Both the position numbers and the translations under genes were made by a program. A DNA stretch of 55,586 bases from JAUVXE01 sp964349355 (GTDB lineage: Bacteria; Actinomycetota; Coriobacteriia; Anaerosomatales; SLCP01). Shown in pieces: positions 25,440 through 34,188 of this stretch. A model generated the notes under the pieces. The model was not told where the DNA came from. It searched no databases and saw only the letters and a program-made list of their open reading frames with translations. Numbering within the stretch: position 1 is the first letter of the stretch; every line of letters begins with the position of its first letter. The DNA is taken from positions 1 to 55,586 of the forward strand of contig CAYGFZ010000008.1 of the NCBI GenBank assembly GCA_964349355.1. Direction: 5' to 3'.

Positions 25440-26183
25440 ATGTACGAGGATCCTGTCAACACTCAGACCGGGGAGTCCCGGGCGCTCTCGTCACTCCTGC
25501 AACGTGCGGGTCTTTCGGGTGTGTCGCCTGCGGTGTTGAAGGGAGTTGCCGTCCTGGCCATAGCCGCTCTGCTCGTGGCCGGATGGCGGCTCGGTGCGAC
25601 CATGGGCCGGGACGGAGTTGGCGACGTGGTGTTCGAGGCTGCGGGCCAGGCGGAGGCCCCTGGTCAGGGGAGCGGAGCGGAGCCGGGGGCAGATAACGAT
25701 GCCCTGGCTGGTGAAGGTGTCGCGTCCACCTTGTGGGTGCACGTCGCCGGTGCTGTCGGGAAGGCGGGGCTGTACGAGGTAGCTGCGGGCGCGAGGGTGG
25801 GCGAGGCAATCGATGCAGCCGGCGGGGCACTCGCGGATGCGGCGCTCGACGCGGTGAACCTTGCGCGCCTGTTGTCCGACGGCGAACAGGTCTACGTCCC
25901 CACCTGCGCCGAAGTGGACGCAGGCACGGTGCCCGCCGCCGCTCCCGGCTTCGATGGTGGGCCTGCCGCCGCTCCGGCAGAAAGCGGATCCGCGGTCGAC
26001 ATCAACACCGCAGGCGAGGCGGAGTTGGTCGCTCTTCCGGGCGTCGGTCCGGCGACTGCGGCGAAGATCGTTGCGGACCGGGAGGCGAACGGACCGTTCG
26101 CCACTCCCGAGGACATCATGCGCGTCGCAGGAATCGCTGAGAATAAGTTCGAGGCCATGCGCGATCTGATCGTCGCCAGATGA
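25440..26183 (+). CDS. comEA: Competence protein ComEA (SLBB + helix-hairpin-helix)
   Basis: Membrane-anchored DNA receptor for transformation. The 247 residues contain a cytoplasmic N-terminus, one membrane helix (about residues 36-55), a Gly/Ala/Glu-rich linker, an SLBB domain (about 97-155, WVHVAGAVGKAGLYEV), a second Pro/Ala linker and a C-terminal helix-hairpin-helix DNA-binding domain (about 185-245, VDINTAGEAELVALPGVG). The ATG has GAAGGGGG upstream. The stop overlaps the comEC ATG (ATGA), the usual comE order. Confidence 0.94.
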   Translation: MYEDPVNTQTGESRALSSLLQRAGLSGVSPAVLKGVAVLAIAALLVAGWRLGATMGRDGVGDVVFEAAGQAEAPGQGSGAEPGADNDALAGEGVASTLWVHVAGAVGKAGLYEVAAGARVGEAIDAAGGALADAALDAVNLARLLSDGEQVYVPTCAEVDAGTVPAAAPGFDGGPAAAPAESGSAVDINTAGEAELVALPGVGPATAAKIVADREANGPFATPEDIMRVAGIAENKFEAMRDLIVAR

Positions 26184-28798
26184 GTTCGTCGCGGATCACC
26201 CGGACCTCGGTACCGCTCCTGGCGTGGGCTGCGATCGGACTGTTCACCGGGATCATCATCGCCGAGGACCTCTCCTGGAGGTGCGCGACGGCCGGCGGCC
26301 TGCCTCCTCGCACAGTAGCGTTGCTGGCGCTGTTCGTCGGAGGCGTGTTCGCACTTGGATGTCTCTACGCGTGCAGTCGGCTGGATGGCTCGCACGCCCT
26401 CACAGGAGGTCCGGCAGCTCTGTTGGTCGTGACACTTTTGTGCGTGTGCGTCGGAATCAGTGTCGGCTCGGTGCGCTGGCAGGGCTGGCATGACACGCGT
26501 ATTACACTGGGGGCTGGCGTCCCGCACGGAGCCGACCTTCCCGGGGTCGTCATACGCGATCCTGTCGAGGGGCGCTTCGGCTGGACGGCGATCGTGCGGC
26601 CGCTTGACGCGCCCGGGGTGCGCGTGCGAACCATGCTACCTGCCGACGCTCCGCCACCGCGCCTCGGCGAGGTGATCGCACTGTCAGGCCGGATAGCGCC
26701 GGTGGACTTGGATGAGGAGTGGTCGCGCCGGGCCCATCAACGGGTCGAGGCGGGAAGCGTGAGCATCCGTGCCCCAACAGTCGTCGGCTGGTCGCGTACG
26801 CCCAGCGGCGCGGCAGGTCCGCTGCGAGCCCGCGTCAACGAGCTGATCGCGCAGGTGGAAGGGGTAGGAGGCGACCTTCTGCAGGGGATCTTGCTCGGGG
26901 ACCGGACACGGCTGCGAAACACTCTCACCGAGGAGGATTTTCGCATCTGCGGCCTCTCCCACCTGATGGCGGTCTCCGGCACCCACCTCGGGATCGTGTC
27001 GCTCGTGGTGGCCCGTGCGGTCGCACGCGCTCGCCGTGGGCTCAGGACCCGCGTCGTGGTGGTGATCACCGCAGCACTCGCCTACGTGGTGCTCACGGGC
27101 GTTCAGACCTCGTCGCTGCGCGCGGTCGGGATGGGTGCGATCGTCGGTCTGGCGGCGCTGTCAGGACGCAGGGGCGATAGTCTTGCAGCGCTGTCGGTCG
27201 CTGCGGGGGGCATGCTCGTCGCCGATCCTGCTGTCGCGTTCGACATCGGGTTCCGGTTATCGGTGTGTGCTGTCGGCGGCCTGGTCGCCTTCGGGCCGTT
27301 GGTGACCGGATGGATTCGCGCAGCCATCGGAGGAGGACCGGTGGCCCGCGCACTTCGGCCTGTCGGCGACATGCTCGCTCTCACTCTTGTCGCTCAGGCG
27401 GCCACCGCACCGGTGGCGATCCCGGTCTTCGGGATGTTCTCTCTCATCGCACCGCTGGCCAACGTGGTCGCGCTGCCACTCCTGACACTCTCTCTTGGCG
27501 CGGGCCTGGGAGCGGGCATGGTGGGGCTCGCGATTCCCGGCGTTGCGACACCTTTGCTCACGGCCGCCGCGGTGCCACTTCGCGTGATTGCGGTGACCGC
27601 AAGCCGGCTGGCGTCACTGCCCGGAGCGGCACCGGGTGTCGAGGTGTCTGCGGCACTGCTGGGGGCGGTCGCATCCATCGGAGCGCTCGCAGTGTGGATC
27701 GCATGGCCCGTGCCTCGTGAAGGGTCCCGCGCGCCTCGGCGAGTGGCGGCGGTCCTGTGTGCACTCATGATCATCGGCGCGGTCGGGGTACCGGGTCTTC
27801 GGGAGAAGCCACTTCTGACTGTTCTCGATGTCGGGCAGGGGGACGCGGTCCTGGTACGGGACGGGGGGAGGACTCTGCTTATCGACACGGGTCCGGATCC
27901 GGGGCTGCTCCGTTCGGCGCTTACGCGGGCGGGTGTGCGTGGCATCGATCTGCTGCTATACACCCACGACCACGCGGACCACACCGGCGGCACGAGCGGG
28001 ATCGTCGGTGTGGCCAGGGTCGGTAGGGTGTTCGGCCCCGCGGTCGCCGATCCCGGCGCGTTCGCTCATCTCGTGCCGACTCTCTCGCGCATCTCACCGG
28101 ACTCACCCGGTGCCTCACCGGTGCATCCTCTCGTGACCGGGGACGTGCTTGAACTCGGCAGCACTCGTCTGGAGGTCCTGTGGCCGCGGGGTCCCGACCC
28201 CGGCCTCTCGACGAACGACACCAGCGTCGTCCTTCACCTCACGCGTGGAGCGTTCTCTGCGGTCCTGGCCGGTGATGCCGAAGGGGTGGTATGGGACACT
28301 CTTGCTCGCGACGATGCGCTCGGCGGAGCGAGTGTGGTGCTTGCGCCGCATCACGGGAGCAGTAACGGTATGACTGCCGACGCGCTCGATGCGTGGGCCC
28401 CGCAGGCGGTCCTCGTGAGCGTGGGCGCAGACAACGACTTCGGGCATCCGTCACCCGAGATCATGGAACTCCTCTCTAGCCGAGGGATCCCTGTCGCGCG
28501 CACCGATCTGCTCGGCGACCTCGAGGTCGACGTTGATCGTGCGGGAAACTTCCGGATACACGGGCAGCGACGTAGTGTGCGGCAGAGCGCGTGTGCGACA
28601 ATCCCGTATGCCCTCGGCGATAATGGGCTAGTGGCCCATGCGGGGCGTTTCGACATACCGAGTAGACCGGGAGACCATGTCCACCTCAGAACTCGCAGAC
28701 CTCAAAACTGTCTACCTGATCCACGGAAGCGAAGACCTGCTGCTCGGGCAGGCCGTGGACCGCCTCAGAAAGCGGCTCTCCTCGGTAGCCGACCTTGA
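26180..28798 (+). CDS. comEC: ComEC/Rec2-type DNA uptake channel
   Basis: Polytopic membrane protein that moves single-stranded DNA into the cell. The 872 residues contain N-terminal DUF4131 with membrane helices and an OB-like part (about 1-220), the competence domain (about 230-500, LSHLMAVSGTHLGIVSL), and a C-terminal metallo-beta-lactamase domain with LTVLDVGQGDAVLV and THDHADHTGG (about 594). About 70 residues beyond the usual end (after AGNFRIHGQRR) are low-complexity, and the frame overlaps holA by 122 bases. A lost stop codon or a late frameshift is possible, but the functional domains are whole. Confidence 0.92.
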   Translation: MSSSRITRTSVPLLAWAAIGLFTGIIIAEDLSWRCATAGGLPPRTVALLALFVGGVFALGCLYACSRLDGSHALTGGPAALLVVTLLCVCVGISVGSVRWQGWHDTRITLGAGVPHGADLPGVVIRDPVEGRFGWTAIVRPLDAPGVRVRTMLPADAPPPRLGEVIALSGRIAPVDLDEEWSRRAHQRVEAGSVSIRAPTVVGWSRTPSGAAGPLRARVNELIAQVEGVGGDLLQGILLGDRTRLRNTLTEEDFRICGLSHLMAVSGTHLGIVSLVVARAVARARRGLRTRVVVVITAALAYVVLTGVQTSSLRAVGMGAIVGLAALSGRRGDSLAALSVAAGGMLVADPAVAFDIGFRLSVCAVGGLVAFGPLVTGWIRAAIGGGPVARALRPVGDMLALTLVAQAATAPVAIPVFGMFSLIAPLANVVALPLLTLSLGAGLGAGMVGLAIPGVATPLLTAAAVPLRVIAVTASRLASLPGAAPGVEVSAALLGAVASIGALAVWIAWPVPREGSRAPRRVAAVLCALMIIGAVGVPGLREKPLLTVLDVGQGDAVLVRDGGRTLLIDTGPDPGLLRSALTRAGVRGIDLLLYTHDHADHTGGTSGIVGVARVGRVFGPAVADPGAFAHLVPTLSRISPDSPGASPVHPLVTGDVLELGSTRLEVLWPRGPDPGLSTNDTSVVLHLTRGAFSAVLAGDAEGVVWDTLARDDALGGASVVLAPHHGSSNGMTADALDAWAPQAVLVSVGADNDFGHPSPEIMELLSSRGIPVARTDLLGDLEVDVDRAGNFRIHGQRRSVRQSACATIPYALGDNGLVAHAGRFDIPSRPGDHVHLRTRRPQNCLPDPRKRRPAARAGRGPPQKAALLGSRP

Positions 28799-29657
28799 TT
28801 TCAACCTCGACCAGTTCGATGGAGAACAGGCTGAGGCGGCAGACGTCATCGCTGCGGCCAATACGTTGCCGTTCATGTCGGAGCGCCGGCTCGTGATCGT
28901 GCGCCGCGCCGACCGCATGGCCACCGACGCACTCGGGGCTCTTGCCGATTACGCCGCCGACCCGAACCCGGAGACGACCCTGGTGCTCGTCGCTACCAAG
29001 ATCGCTCGCAACCTGCGGATCTACAAGGCGATCGATGCTCTCGGCGGTGTTGCCGAGTACCGTGCGCCCGCGAAGCGCGACTACCCCAAGACGGTGGTCA
29101 AGATGTTCGCCGAGCGCGGCAAGCGGGTCGGTCTGGATGCCGCCGAGGTCTTGGTGCGAGCGGTCGGCTACGATCTGCGTCGGATCTCCATCGAGATGGA
29201 CAAGGTGATCGCCTACACGGGCGAGGAGTCCACGCTCTCGCGCACCGAGATCGAGCAGGTCATGTCGACAACGGCACCGACGTCGGTGTTCGAGCTCCTC
29301 GATGCCATCGGGTCGCGGGACACGCGGAGAGCCCTTCGCCTACTCGCGGCACTGGTCGCCGAGGGGGAGTCCATCCACGGGATCCATGCGCTGACCGTTC
29401 GACATGTCCGCAATCTTCTCTCACTGCGCGCGCTCGAAGCGCGGGAGTCGTCGCAGTCACTGTCGGGGATCGCCCGCGAGATCGGTATCCTCGACTGGCA
29501 AGCGCGAAATCTGGCGCAGCAGGCCGGGAGGTTCAGGTCAGGTGAACTCGTGGACGCCCTGCGCAAGGCCGCAGAGGCGGAAGAACAGATGAAGACGAGC
29601 CGGGATCCCCGACTCGTCTTCGAACGCTGGATCGTGGAGGTGTGCGGAGGGGCTTAG
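28677..29657 (+). CDS. holA: DNA polymerase III subunit delta
   Basis: Clamp-loader delta subunit that opens the beta clamp. The protein is 326 residues from the ATG at 28677, preceded by GGGAG; an upstream in-frame ATG at 28638 is less well supported. The N-terminal AAA-like domain starts with VYLIHGSEDLLLGQAVDRL, followed by LPFMSERRLVIVRRADRM, as in the family; the helical C-terminal domain holds the ARNLAQQAGRF segment. The gene begins inside the comEC frame and ends with a TAG overlapping the rpsT stop on the other strand (TTAG). Confidence 0.93.
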   Translation: MSTSELADLKTVYLIHGSEDLLLGQAVDRLRKRLSSVADLDFNLDQFDGEQAEAADVIAAANTLPFMSERRLVIVRRADRMATDALGALADYAADPNPETTLVLVATKIARNLRIYKAIDALGGVAEYRAPAKRDYPKTVVKMFAERGKRVGLDAAEVLVRAVGYDLRRISIEMDKVIAYTGEESTLSRTEIEQVMSTTAPTSVFELLDAIGSRDTRRALRLLAALVAEGESIHGIHALTVRHVRNLLSLRALEARESSQSLSGIAREIGILDWQARNLAQQAGRFRSGELVDALRKAAEAEEQMKTSRDPRLVFERWIVEVCGGA

Positions 29658-29920
29658 CCCTCAACCGTGCCGACGCGCTTGGCTAGGCCCGACTTGCGGT
29701 TCGCAGCCTGGTTCTTGTGGATGACACCCTTGCTCGCAGCTTTGTCGAGCAGGCGGGCGGCATCTTCGACGGCCTTCTTGGCGACAATGGCGTCACCTTC
29801 GGCGATGGCCGCGTCGGCCTTCTTGATCGCAGTCTTCACTTCTGACTTGACCGCCTTGTTGCGCTCGTGCGCCTTGGCGTTGGTCAGGACGCGCTTCTTC
29901 TGGCTCTTGATGTTGGCCAC
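29654..29920 (-). CDS. rpsT: 30S ribosomal protein S20
   Basis: The protein is 88 residues: an all-helical S20 beginning MANIKSQKKRVLTN and ending with NQAANRKSGLAKRV. The GTG at 29920 has AGAGGAA upstream and gives the family start; a longer frame from 29995 is spurious. It converges with holA, the two stop codons sharing bases 29655-29656. A TATGCT box on the minus strand at 29996-29991 is a plausible -10 about 70 bases upstream, without a clear -35. Confidence 0.96.
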   Translation of the reverse strand: MANIKSQKKRVLTNAKAHERNKAVKSEVKTAIKKADAAIAEGDAIVAKKAVEDAARLLDKAASKGVIHKNQAANRKSGLAKRVGTVEG

Positions 29921-30034
29921 AGGTAGAGTTCCTCTCGAATCTGTATTGGTGCAGTCGTCGCAGTGGGGTCTCGACGAACCGTGAGAGTCTAGCATACCCC
30001 GGGTCCCGGCGGGAAGAGGGCGCGAAGCGAGAAG

Positions 30035-30056
30035 GGCGCCCGAGAAGGGGCGCCTG
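30035..30056 (-). terminator. Probable terminator after the metallophosphoesterase gene
   Basis: On the minus strand, directly after the stop codon, GGCGCCC and GGGCGCC form a seven-base-pair stem with a short C/T-rich loop, followed by CTTCTCGCTTC. It separates the phosphoesterase gene from rpsT. Confidence 0.45.
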
Positions 30057-30935
30057 TCAGAGTCCGTTTCCTGCCTCGTCGGCGGGCACGAACCGCACCA
30101 CGGTCATGGAGCTTCGCGCGCCGAACCGTAGTGGCACCGCATGGGTGCCGAGACCCCCGGAGACGTGCTGATGCACGCCAGCTTCTTCGTAGAGGCCCTC
30201 GACGTGAAGGCCGCGCAGGTCCGGGAAGAGCCAGTCTGTGTGACCGGGGCGTCTCGCGTCACTCTCCGTCCAGCTGATCGGTCGCGGGGCGACGAGTGCC
30301 CCGATGAGCGGGAGACGCACCTGTCCGCCATGGGTGTGCCCTGCAAGTACTGCCGTCGTGCGGCTGGATGTCGCGAATTCCGCGAGAGTCTCGGGTTCGA
30401 ACGGGTAGTGCGAGGCCAAGATCAGCAGGTCGACATCGGAACGATCATCGGCTGTCCACGGGGAAGTGACGAGCACCGTTCCGGCCCCGGGAGCGATCGT
30501 GGTAGCCGGAGGCGCCCCGGTCAGGTCGATGACGCCGCGCGCACTGAGCGCGGTCCCGAGCGTATCCCCATCGTGGTTCCCGGGAGCGTAGAAGACAGCA
30601 TCGGCGCGCGAGAGCGCGATGTCGGCCAGTTCGAGAGCGCGGCGTGTGTCATCCTCGGCGTCGCGAACGACCAGGTCGCCTGTGAGCACAGCGGCATCGA
30701 AGCGCTCGCCAGCGGGCAAGAGGGCTGCCAGGCGTTCCTGCGAGGGGCCGAACCTCGATGAGTGCAAGTCGCTCGCGTGGAGCACGCGTACCTCGGCGCG
30801 AAGGCCTTCGACCGGCACGATCACTTCGTAAAGCACGGGGACTCGCGTGTCGCGCCACGCAAGCAGCGCGATGCCGACCGCCAGCGCGAGTGCGGTCACG
30901 GCAACCCCGCGACCTATGAACCGTCTGGACCACAT
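30057..30935 (-). CDS. Membrane-anchored calcineurin-like metallophosphoesterase
   Basis: The 292 residues start with one membrane helix (about 10-28). A binuclear metallophosphoesterase domain follows: LHASDLHSS (about 52-60), LTGDLV, APGNHDGD, SHYPFEP and AGHTHGGQVRLP, which together supply all the metal ligands. It resembles the YkuE/YaeI group, which face the outside and may act on lipid A precursors or phospholipids; the substrate here is unknown. It is divergent from lepA, and its promoter appears to be leaderless. Confidence 0.9.
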   Translation of the reverse strand: MWSRRFIGRGVAVTALALAVGIALLAWRDTRVPVLYEVIVPVEGLRAEVRVLHASDLHSSRFGPSQERLAALLPAGERFDAAVLTGDLVVRDAEDDTRRALELADIALSRADAVFYAPGNHDGDTLGTALSARGVIDLTGAPPATTIAPGAGTVLVTSPWTADDRSDVDLLILASHYPFEPETLAEFATSSRTTAVLAGHTHGGQVRLPLIGALVAPRPISWTESDARRPGHTDWLFPDLRGLHVEGLYEEAGVHQHVSGGLGTHAVPLRFGARSSMTVVRFVPADEAGNGL

Positions 30936-30941
30936 CCATTC

Positions 30942-30947
30942 ATTATC
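30942..30947 (-). promoter_or_regulatory. -10 element of an apparently leaderless metallophosphoesterase promoter
   Basis: GATAAT on the minus strand ends six bases before the ATG at 30935, so transcription would start at or next to the A of the start codon. No ribosome binding site is present. No good -35 box is seen. Confidence 0.5.
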
Positions 30948-31037
30948 TGCCGGAATGCCGCAGCCCGGGAAGCGCTTGCATAAGGACTGTCACCACATCG
31001 TCATAAGGGTGCCGTTCCCGCGCACCGCACACCCTGT

Positions 31038-31043
31038 TACACT
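31038..31043 (+). promoter_or_regulatory. -10 element of an apparently leaderless lepA promoter
   Basis: TACACT ends nine bases before the lepA ATG at 31053. The expected start site leaves a leader of only zero to four bases, and there is no purine-rich ribosome binding site before the ATG. The -35 region does not match the consensus. Confidence 0.45.
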
Positions 31044-31052
31044 TTCGCAGAT

Positions 31053-32855
31053 ATGACCCAGGCCAAACACATCCGGAACTTCTCGATAATCGCGCACATC
31101 GACCACGGTAAGTCCACGCTCGCGGACCGCGTCTTAGAGCTGACACACACCGTGGCCGACCGCGACATGGTCGAACAGGTCCTCGACTCGATGGATATCG
31201 AGCGCGAGCGCGGCATCACCATCAAGGCGCAGGCCGTGCGCGTGCTCTACACCGCCGATGACGGGGAGATCTACCAGTTCAACCTGATCGACACGCCCGG
31301 ACACGTCGACTTCACCTATGAGGTCTCCCGCTCGCTGCAGGCATGCGAAGGGGCGATCCTGGTCGTCGACGCTGCCCAGGGTGTCGAGGCACAGACCGTC
31401 GCCAACGCCATGATGGCGATGAACGCCGAGCTCGAGATCATCCCGCTCATCAACAAGATCGACCTGTCGGCGGCCGACCCTGAGCGGGTCCGTCACGAGA
31501 TCGAAGAGGGGCTCGCGATCCCCGCCGATGAGGCCGTGCTGGCAAGCGGCAAGACCGGTGAAGGCGTGCGTGAGGCGCTCGAGTCGGTCATCCGCAGGGT
31601 CCCGCCTCCCGAGGGTGACCCGGACGCGCCGCTCAAGGCGCTCATCTTCGACTCGTACTTCGACACGTACCGGGGCGTGGTCGCGCTCGTTCGCATCATC
31701 GACGGATCGATCTCGAAGGGCGAGAAGATCCGGATGATGGCGGCCAAGACGGTCACCGACGTGGAAGAGGTCGGTGTGCGCAGGCCCGCCAACCTGCCCG
31801 TGGACCGACTCAGCTTCGGTGAGGTCGGCTACCTCATCACCGGCTTGAAGGACCCGGCACTCGTGAAGGTCGGTGACACCATCACGCTCGCCAGGAACGG
31901 CGCGACAGAGATGCTTCCCGGCTACCGCGAGGTCAAGCCAATGGTATTTACCGGCCTCTTTCCGATCGATGGCGACCAGTACCCGGAGTTGCGTGATGCT
32001 CTCGATCGCCTGCGACTCAACGACCCGGCACTAATCTACGAACCCGAGTCGAGCCACGCGCTCGGGTTCGGGTTTCGCGTCGGGTTCCTCGGCCTGCTTC
32101 ATATGGAGGTCATCAAGGAACGGCTGGAGCGGGAGTTCGACCTCGACCTGCTCGCAACGGCTCCGAGTGTGGAGTACCACGTCTACACCACCGCGGGTGA
32201 GCAGCTGATCGTCCATTCCCCGCAGGACATGCCCGAGCCCAGCGCCATCGAGCGCATCGAGGAGCCGTACCTCAAGGCCACCGTGCTCGTGCCGCCGGAA
32301 TACGTCGGCGCGGTGATGGAGCTCTCCGAGAGCCGCCGGGCGACCTTCAAGGATATGCAGTACCTCTCGGCCACCACCGTCGAGATGCACTACGAGATCC
32401 CGCTTTCCGAGCTCATCATGGACTTCTTCGACCAGCTCAAGAGCCGGACCCGTGGGTATGCGAGTCTTGATTACGAGTTCATCGGCTACCTGCCGGGCAG
32501 ACTCGTCAAGCTCGACATCCTGCTGGCGGGCAAGCCGGTCGACGCCCTCAGTTTCATCGTGCATCGCGACAAGGCCTACCAGCGTGGCCGTGTGCTCACC
32601 GAGAAGTTGCGCGAGATCATCCCGAGGCAGATGTTCGAGGTGCCGATCCAGGCGGCCATCGGCGGGAAGATCCTTGCGCGCGAAACGGTGCGTGCCAAGC
32701 GCAAAGACGTGCTTGCCAAGTGCTACGGTGGGGATATCAGCCGAAAGCGCAAACTGCTCGAGAAGCAGAAGAAGGGCAAGAAACGCATGAAGAACGTGGG
32801 TAACGTCGAGGTTCCCCAGGACGCTTTCATGGCGATCCTCAAGGTCGATGAGTGA
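31053..32855 (+). CDS. lepA: Elongation factor 4 (LepA)
   Basis: Translational GTPase that back-translocates or helps ribosome assembly under stress. At 600 residues it is of normal length. G1 is AHIDHGKSTL, switch II is DTPGHVDF, G4 is NKIDL, and the EF-G-like domains are followed by the LepA-specific C-terminal domain (VRAKRKDVLAKCYGGDISRK, about 545-565), which separates it from EF-G and TypA. The start lacks a ribosome binding site. The stop overlaps the hemW start by eight bases. Confidence 0.97.
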   Translation: MTQAKHIRNFSIIAHIDHGKSTLADRVLELTHTVADRDMVEQVLDSMDIERERGITIKAQAVRVLYTADDGEIYQFNLIDTPGHVDFTYEVSRSLQACEGAILVVDAAQGVEAQTVANAMMAMNAELEIIPLINKIDLSAADPERVRHEIEEGLAIPADEAVLASGKTGEGVREALESVIRRVPPPEGDPDAPLKALIFDSYFDTYRGVVALVRIIDGSISKGEKIRMMAAKTVTDVEEVGVRRPANLPVDRLSFGEVGYLITGLKDPALVKVGDTITLARNGATEMLPGYREVKPMVFTGLFPIDGDQYPELRDALDRLRLNDPALIYEPESSHALGFGFRVGFLGLLHMEVIKERLEREFDLDLLATAPSVEYHVYTTAGEQLIVHSPQDMPEPSAIERIEEPYLKATVLVPPEYVGAVMELSESRRATFKDMQYLSATTVEMHYEIPLSELIMDFFDQLKSRTRGYASLDYEFIGYLPGRLVKLDILLAGKPVDALSFIVHRDKAYQRGRVLTEKLREIIPRQMFEVPIQAAIGGKILARETVRAKRKDVLAKCYGGDISRKRKLLEKQKKGKKRMKNVGNVEVPQDAFMAILKVDE

Positions 32856-34116
32856 GCGGGCCGACATCGGCGCGATGAAACCGGGGCAGGCGCCCGTCTC
32901 GCTCTACGTCCACGTTCCGTTCTGCGTGATGAAGTGCGCGTACTGCGACTTCCACTCGGCACCTATTCCTGCCGAACCCGGCATCTCCGAGCATTTCGCC
33001 TGGGCGGTGACCGAGGGTGCGGCGCACTGGGCGGCGCTCGGTGCGCTCGACGACGTGGTGAGCATCTACGTCGGCGGAGGGACGCCCACCACCCTCGGCC
33101 GGTCGCTTGTCACCCTTCTCGACGGTGTTCGTGACTGCGCGCGGGTCAGGGCGGGAGCAGAGGTCACGGTCGAGAGCAATCCGGATACCACCGATCCCGT
33201 GACAGCCATGCACCTGGCCGCGACCGGCGTCACGCGCTTCTCGCTGGGCGTGCAGTCCTTCGATGACGATGTGCTGCTGACCTTAGGCCGATGCCACGAC
33301 GCCGCCCGTGCCGAGAGAGCCGCGCGCGAGCTCGCTGCCACGGGCGCGAGACTCTCGCTTGACCTGATGTGCGGAGTCCCGGGTCAGACACTCTCCTCGT
33401 GGCGCGAGACTCTCGAGCGGGCTATTGCCACCGGGGCCGGGCACGTGAGCGTCTACCCGCTCGCACTCGAGGAGGGCACTTTGCTGACCAAGAGAGTCGA
33501 GGCGCGCGAGCTTGTCGATCCCGACCCCGACCTCGCGGCAGAGATGATGGAACTCGCCACCGAACTGCTCGCGACCGCGGGCATGGCGCGCTACGAGGTC
33601 GCGAGTTACGCACGTGAGGGCGAGCAAGCGCTGCACAACACCGGGTACTGGACCGGACGACCCTACGTCGGCATCGGCCCCTCGGCGGCCAGCATGGTTC
33701 CCGCGGCGACCTTCGCATCGGCGATCGCGTGTGAGACGTGGGGCGATCCGGGTGTCGCGGGGGTGGGGCGCACCGTCGACGAGGTCCCGCCGACTGCTTC
33801 GCGAGTCCGCTTCACCCACTCGACCGACACCGTCGCGTTCTTGCGCAAGCCGGTCGGGCCGCCCGAGGAGGTCGAGTTCCTGAGCGTCGCCGAGGCGGCT
33901 GCCGAGGATGCCATGCTCGGCCTGCGTCTCGCCGAGGGGATCACGACCGTGCTTGCCGAATCCGCAGGCGCCAGCGAGGCGCTTTCTACTCTCGCGGGGC
34001 AGGGGCTTGTCGAGTGCACCGAAGGCCGCTGGCGCGTGACACAGACGGGGTGGCTCCTCGGCAACGAGGTCTTCGCAGCGGTTTGGAACGCCGGCGCACG
34101 TCGCGGTCTGGCGTAG
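32848..34116 (+). CDS. hemW: Radical SAM family heme chaperone HemW
   Basis: The 422 residues carry the radical SAM cluster motif C-x3-C-x2-C (CVMKCAYC, residues 26-33), then SIYVGGGTPTTL, FSLGVQSFDD and the HNTGYWTGRPYVGIGPSA block typical of HemW rather than of the anaerobic coproporphyrinogen oxidase HemN. HemW hands heme to target proteins. The protein has a long C-terminal winged part (about 330-420). The ATG at 32848 overlaps the end of lepA; an ATG at 32875 is possible. Its TAG stop is the first part of the CIRCE element of hrcA. Confidence 0.93.
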   Translation: MSERADIGAMKPGQAPVSLYVHVPFCVMKCAYCDFHSAPIPAEPGISEHFAWAVTEGAAHWAALGALDDVVSIYVGGGTPTTLGRSLVTLLDGVRDCARVRAGAEVTVESNPDTTDPVTAMHLAATGVTRFSLGVQSFDDDVLLTLGRCHDAARAERAARELAATGARLSLDLMCGVPGQTLSSWRETLERAIATGAGHVSVYPLALEEGTLLTKRVEARELVDPDPDLAAEMMELATELLATAGMARYEVASYAREGEQALHNTGYWTGRPYVGIGPSAASMVPAATFASAIACETWGDPGVAGVGRTVDEVPPTASRVRFTHSTDTVAFLRKPVGPPEEVEFLSVAEAAAEDAMLGLRLAEGITTVLAESAGASEALSTLAGQGLVECTEGRWRVTQTGWLLGNEVFAAVWNAGARRGLA

Positions 34117-34138
34117 CACTCGCTATAATCGAGTGCCA
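34114..34138 (+). promoter_or_regulatory. CIRCE operator overlapping a TATAAT box (hrcA-dnaJ promoter)
   Basis: TAGCACTC at 34114-34121, nine bases, then GAGTGCCA at 34131-34138: seven of nine or better per arm against the CIRCE pattern TTAGCACTC-N9-GAGTGCTAA. The spacer contains a perfect TATAAT (34124-34129), so bound HrcA would cover the -10 box. The left arm begins at the hemW stop codon. It predicts HrcA autoregulation and heat induction of hrcA-dnaJ. Confidence 0.85.
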
Positions 34139-34188
34139 GCCGCACTGTCGGCCGGGGCGCCGCTGCACGTTTCAGGGATGAGGACGTC

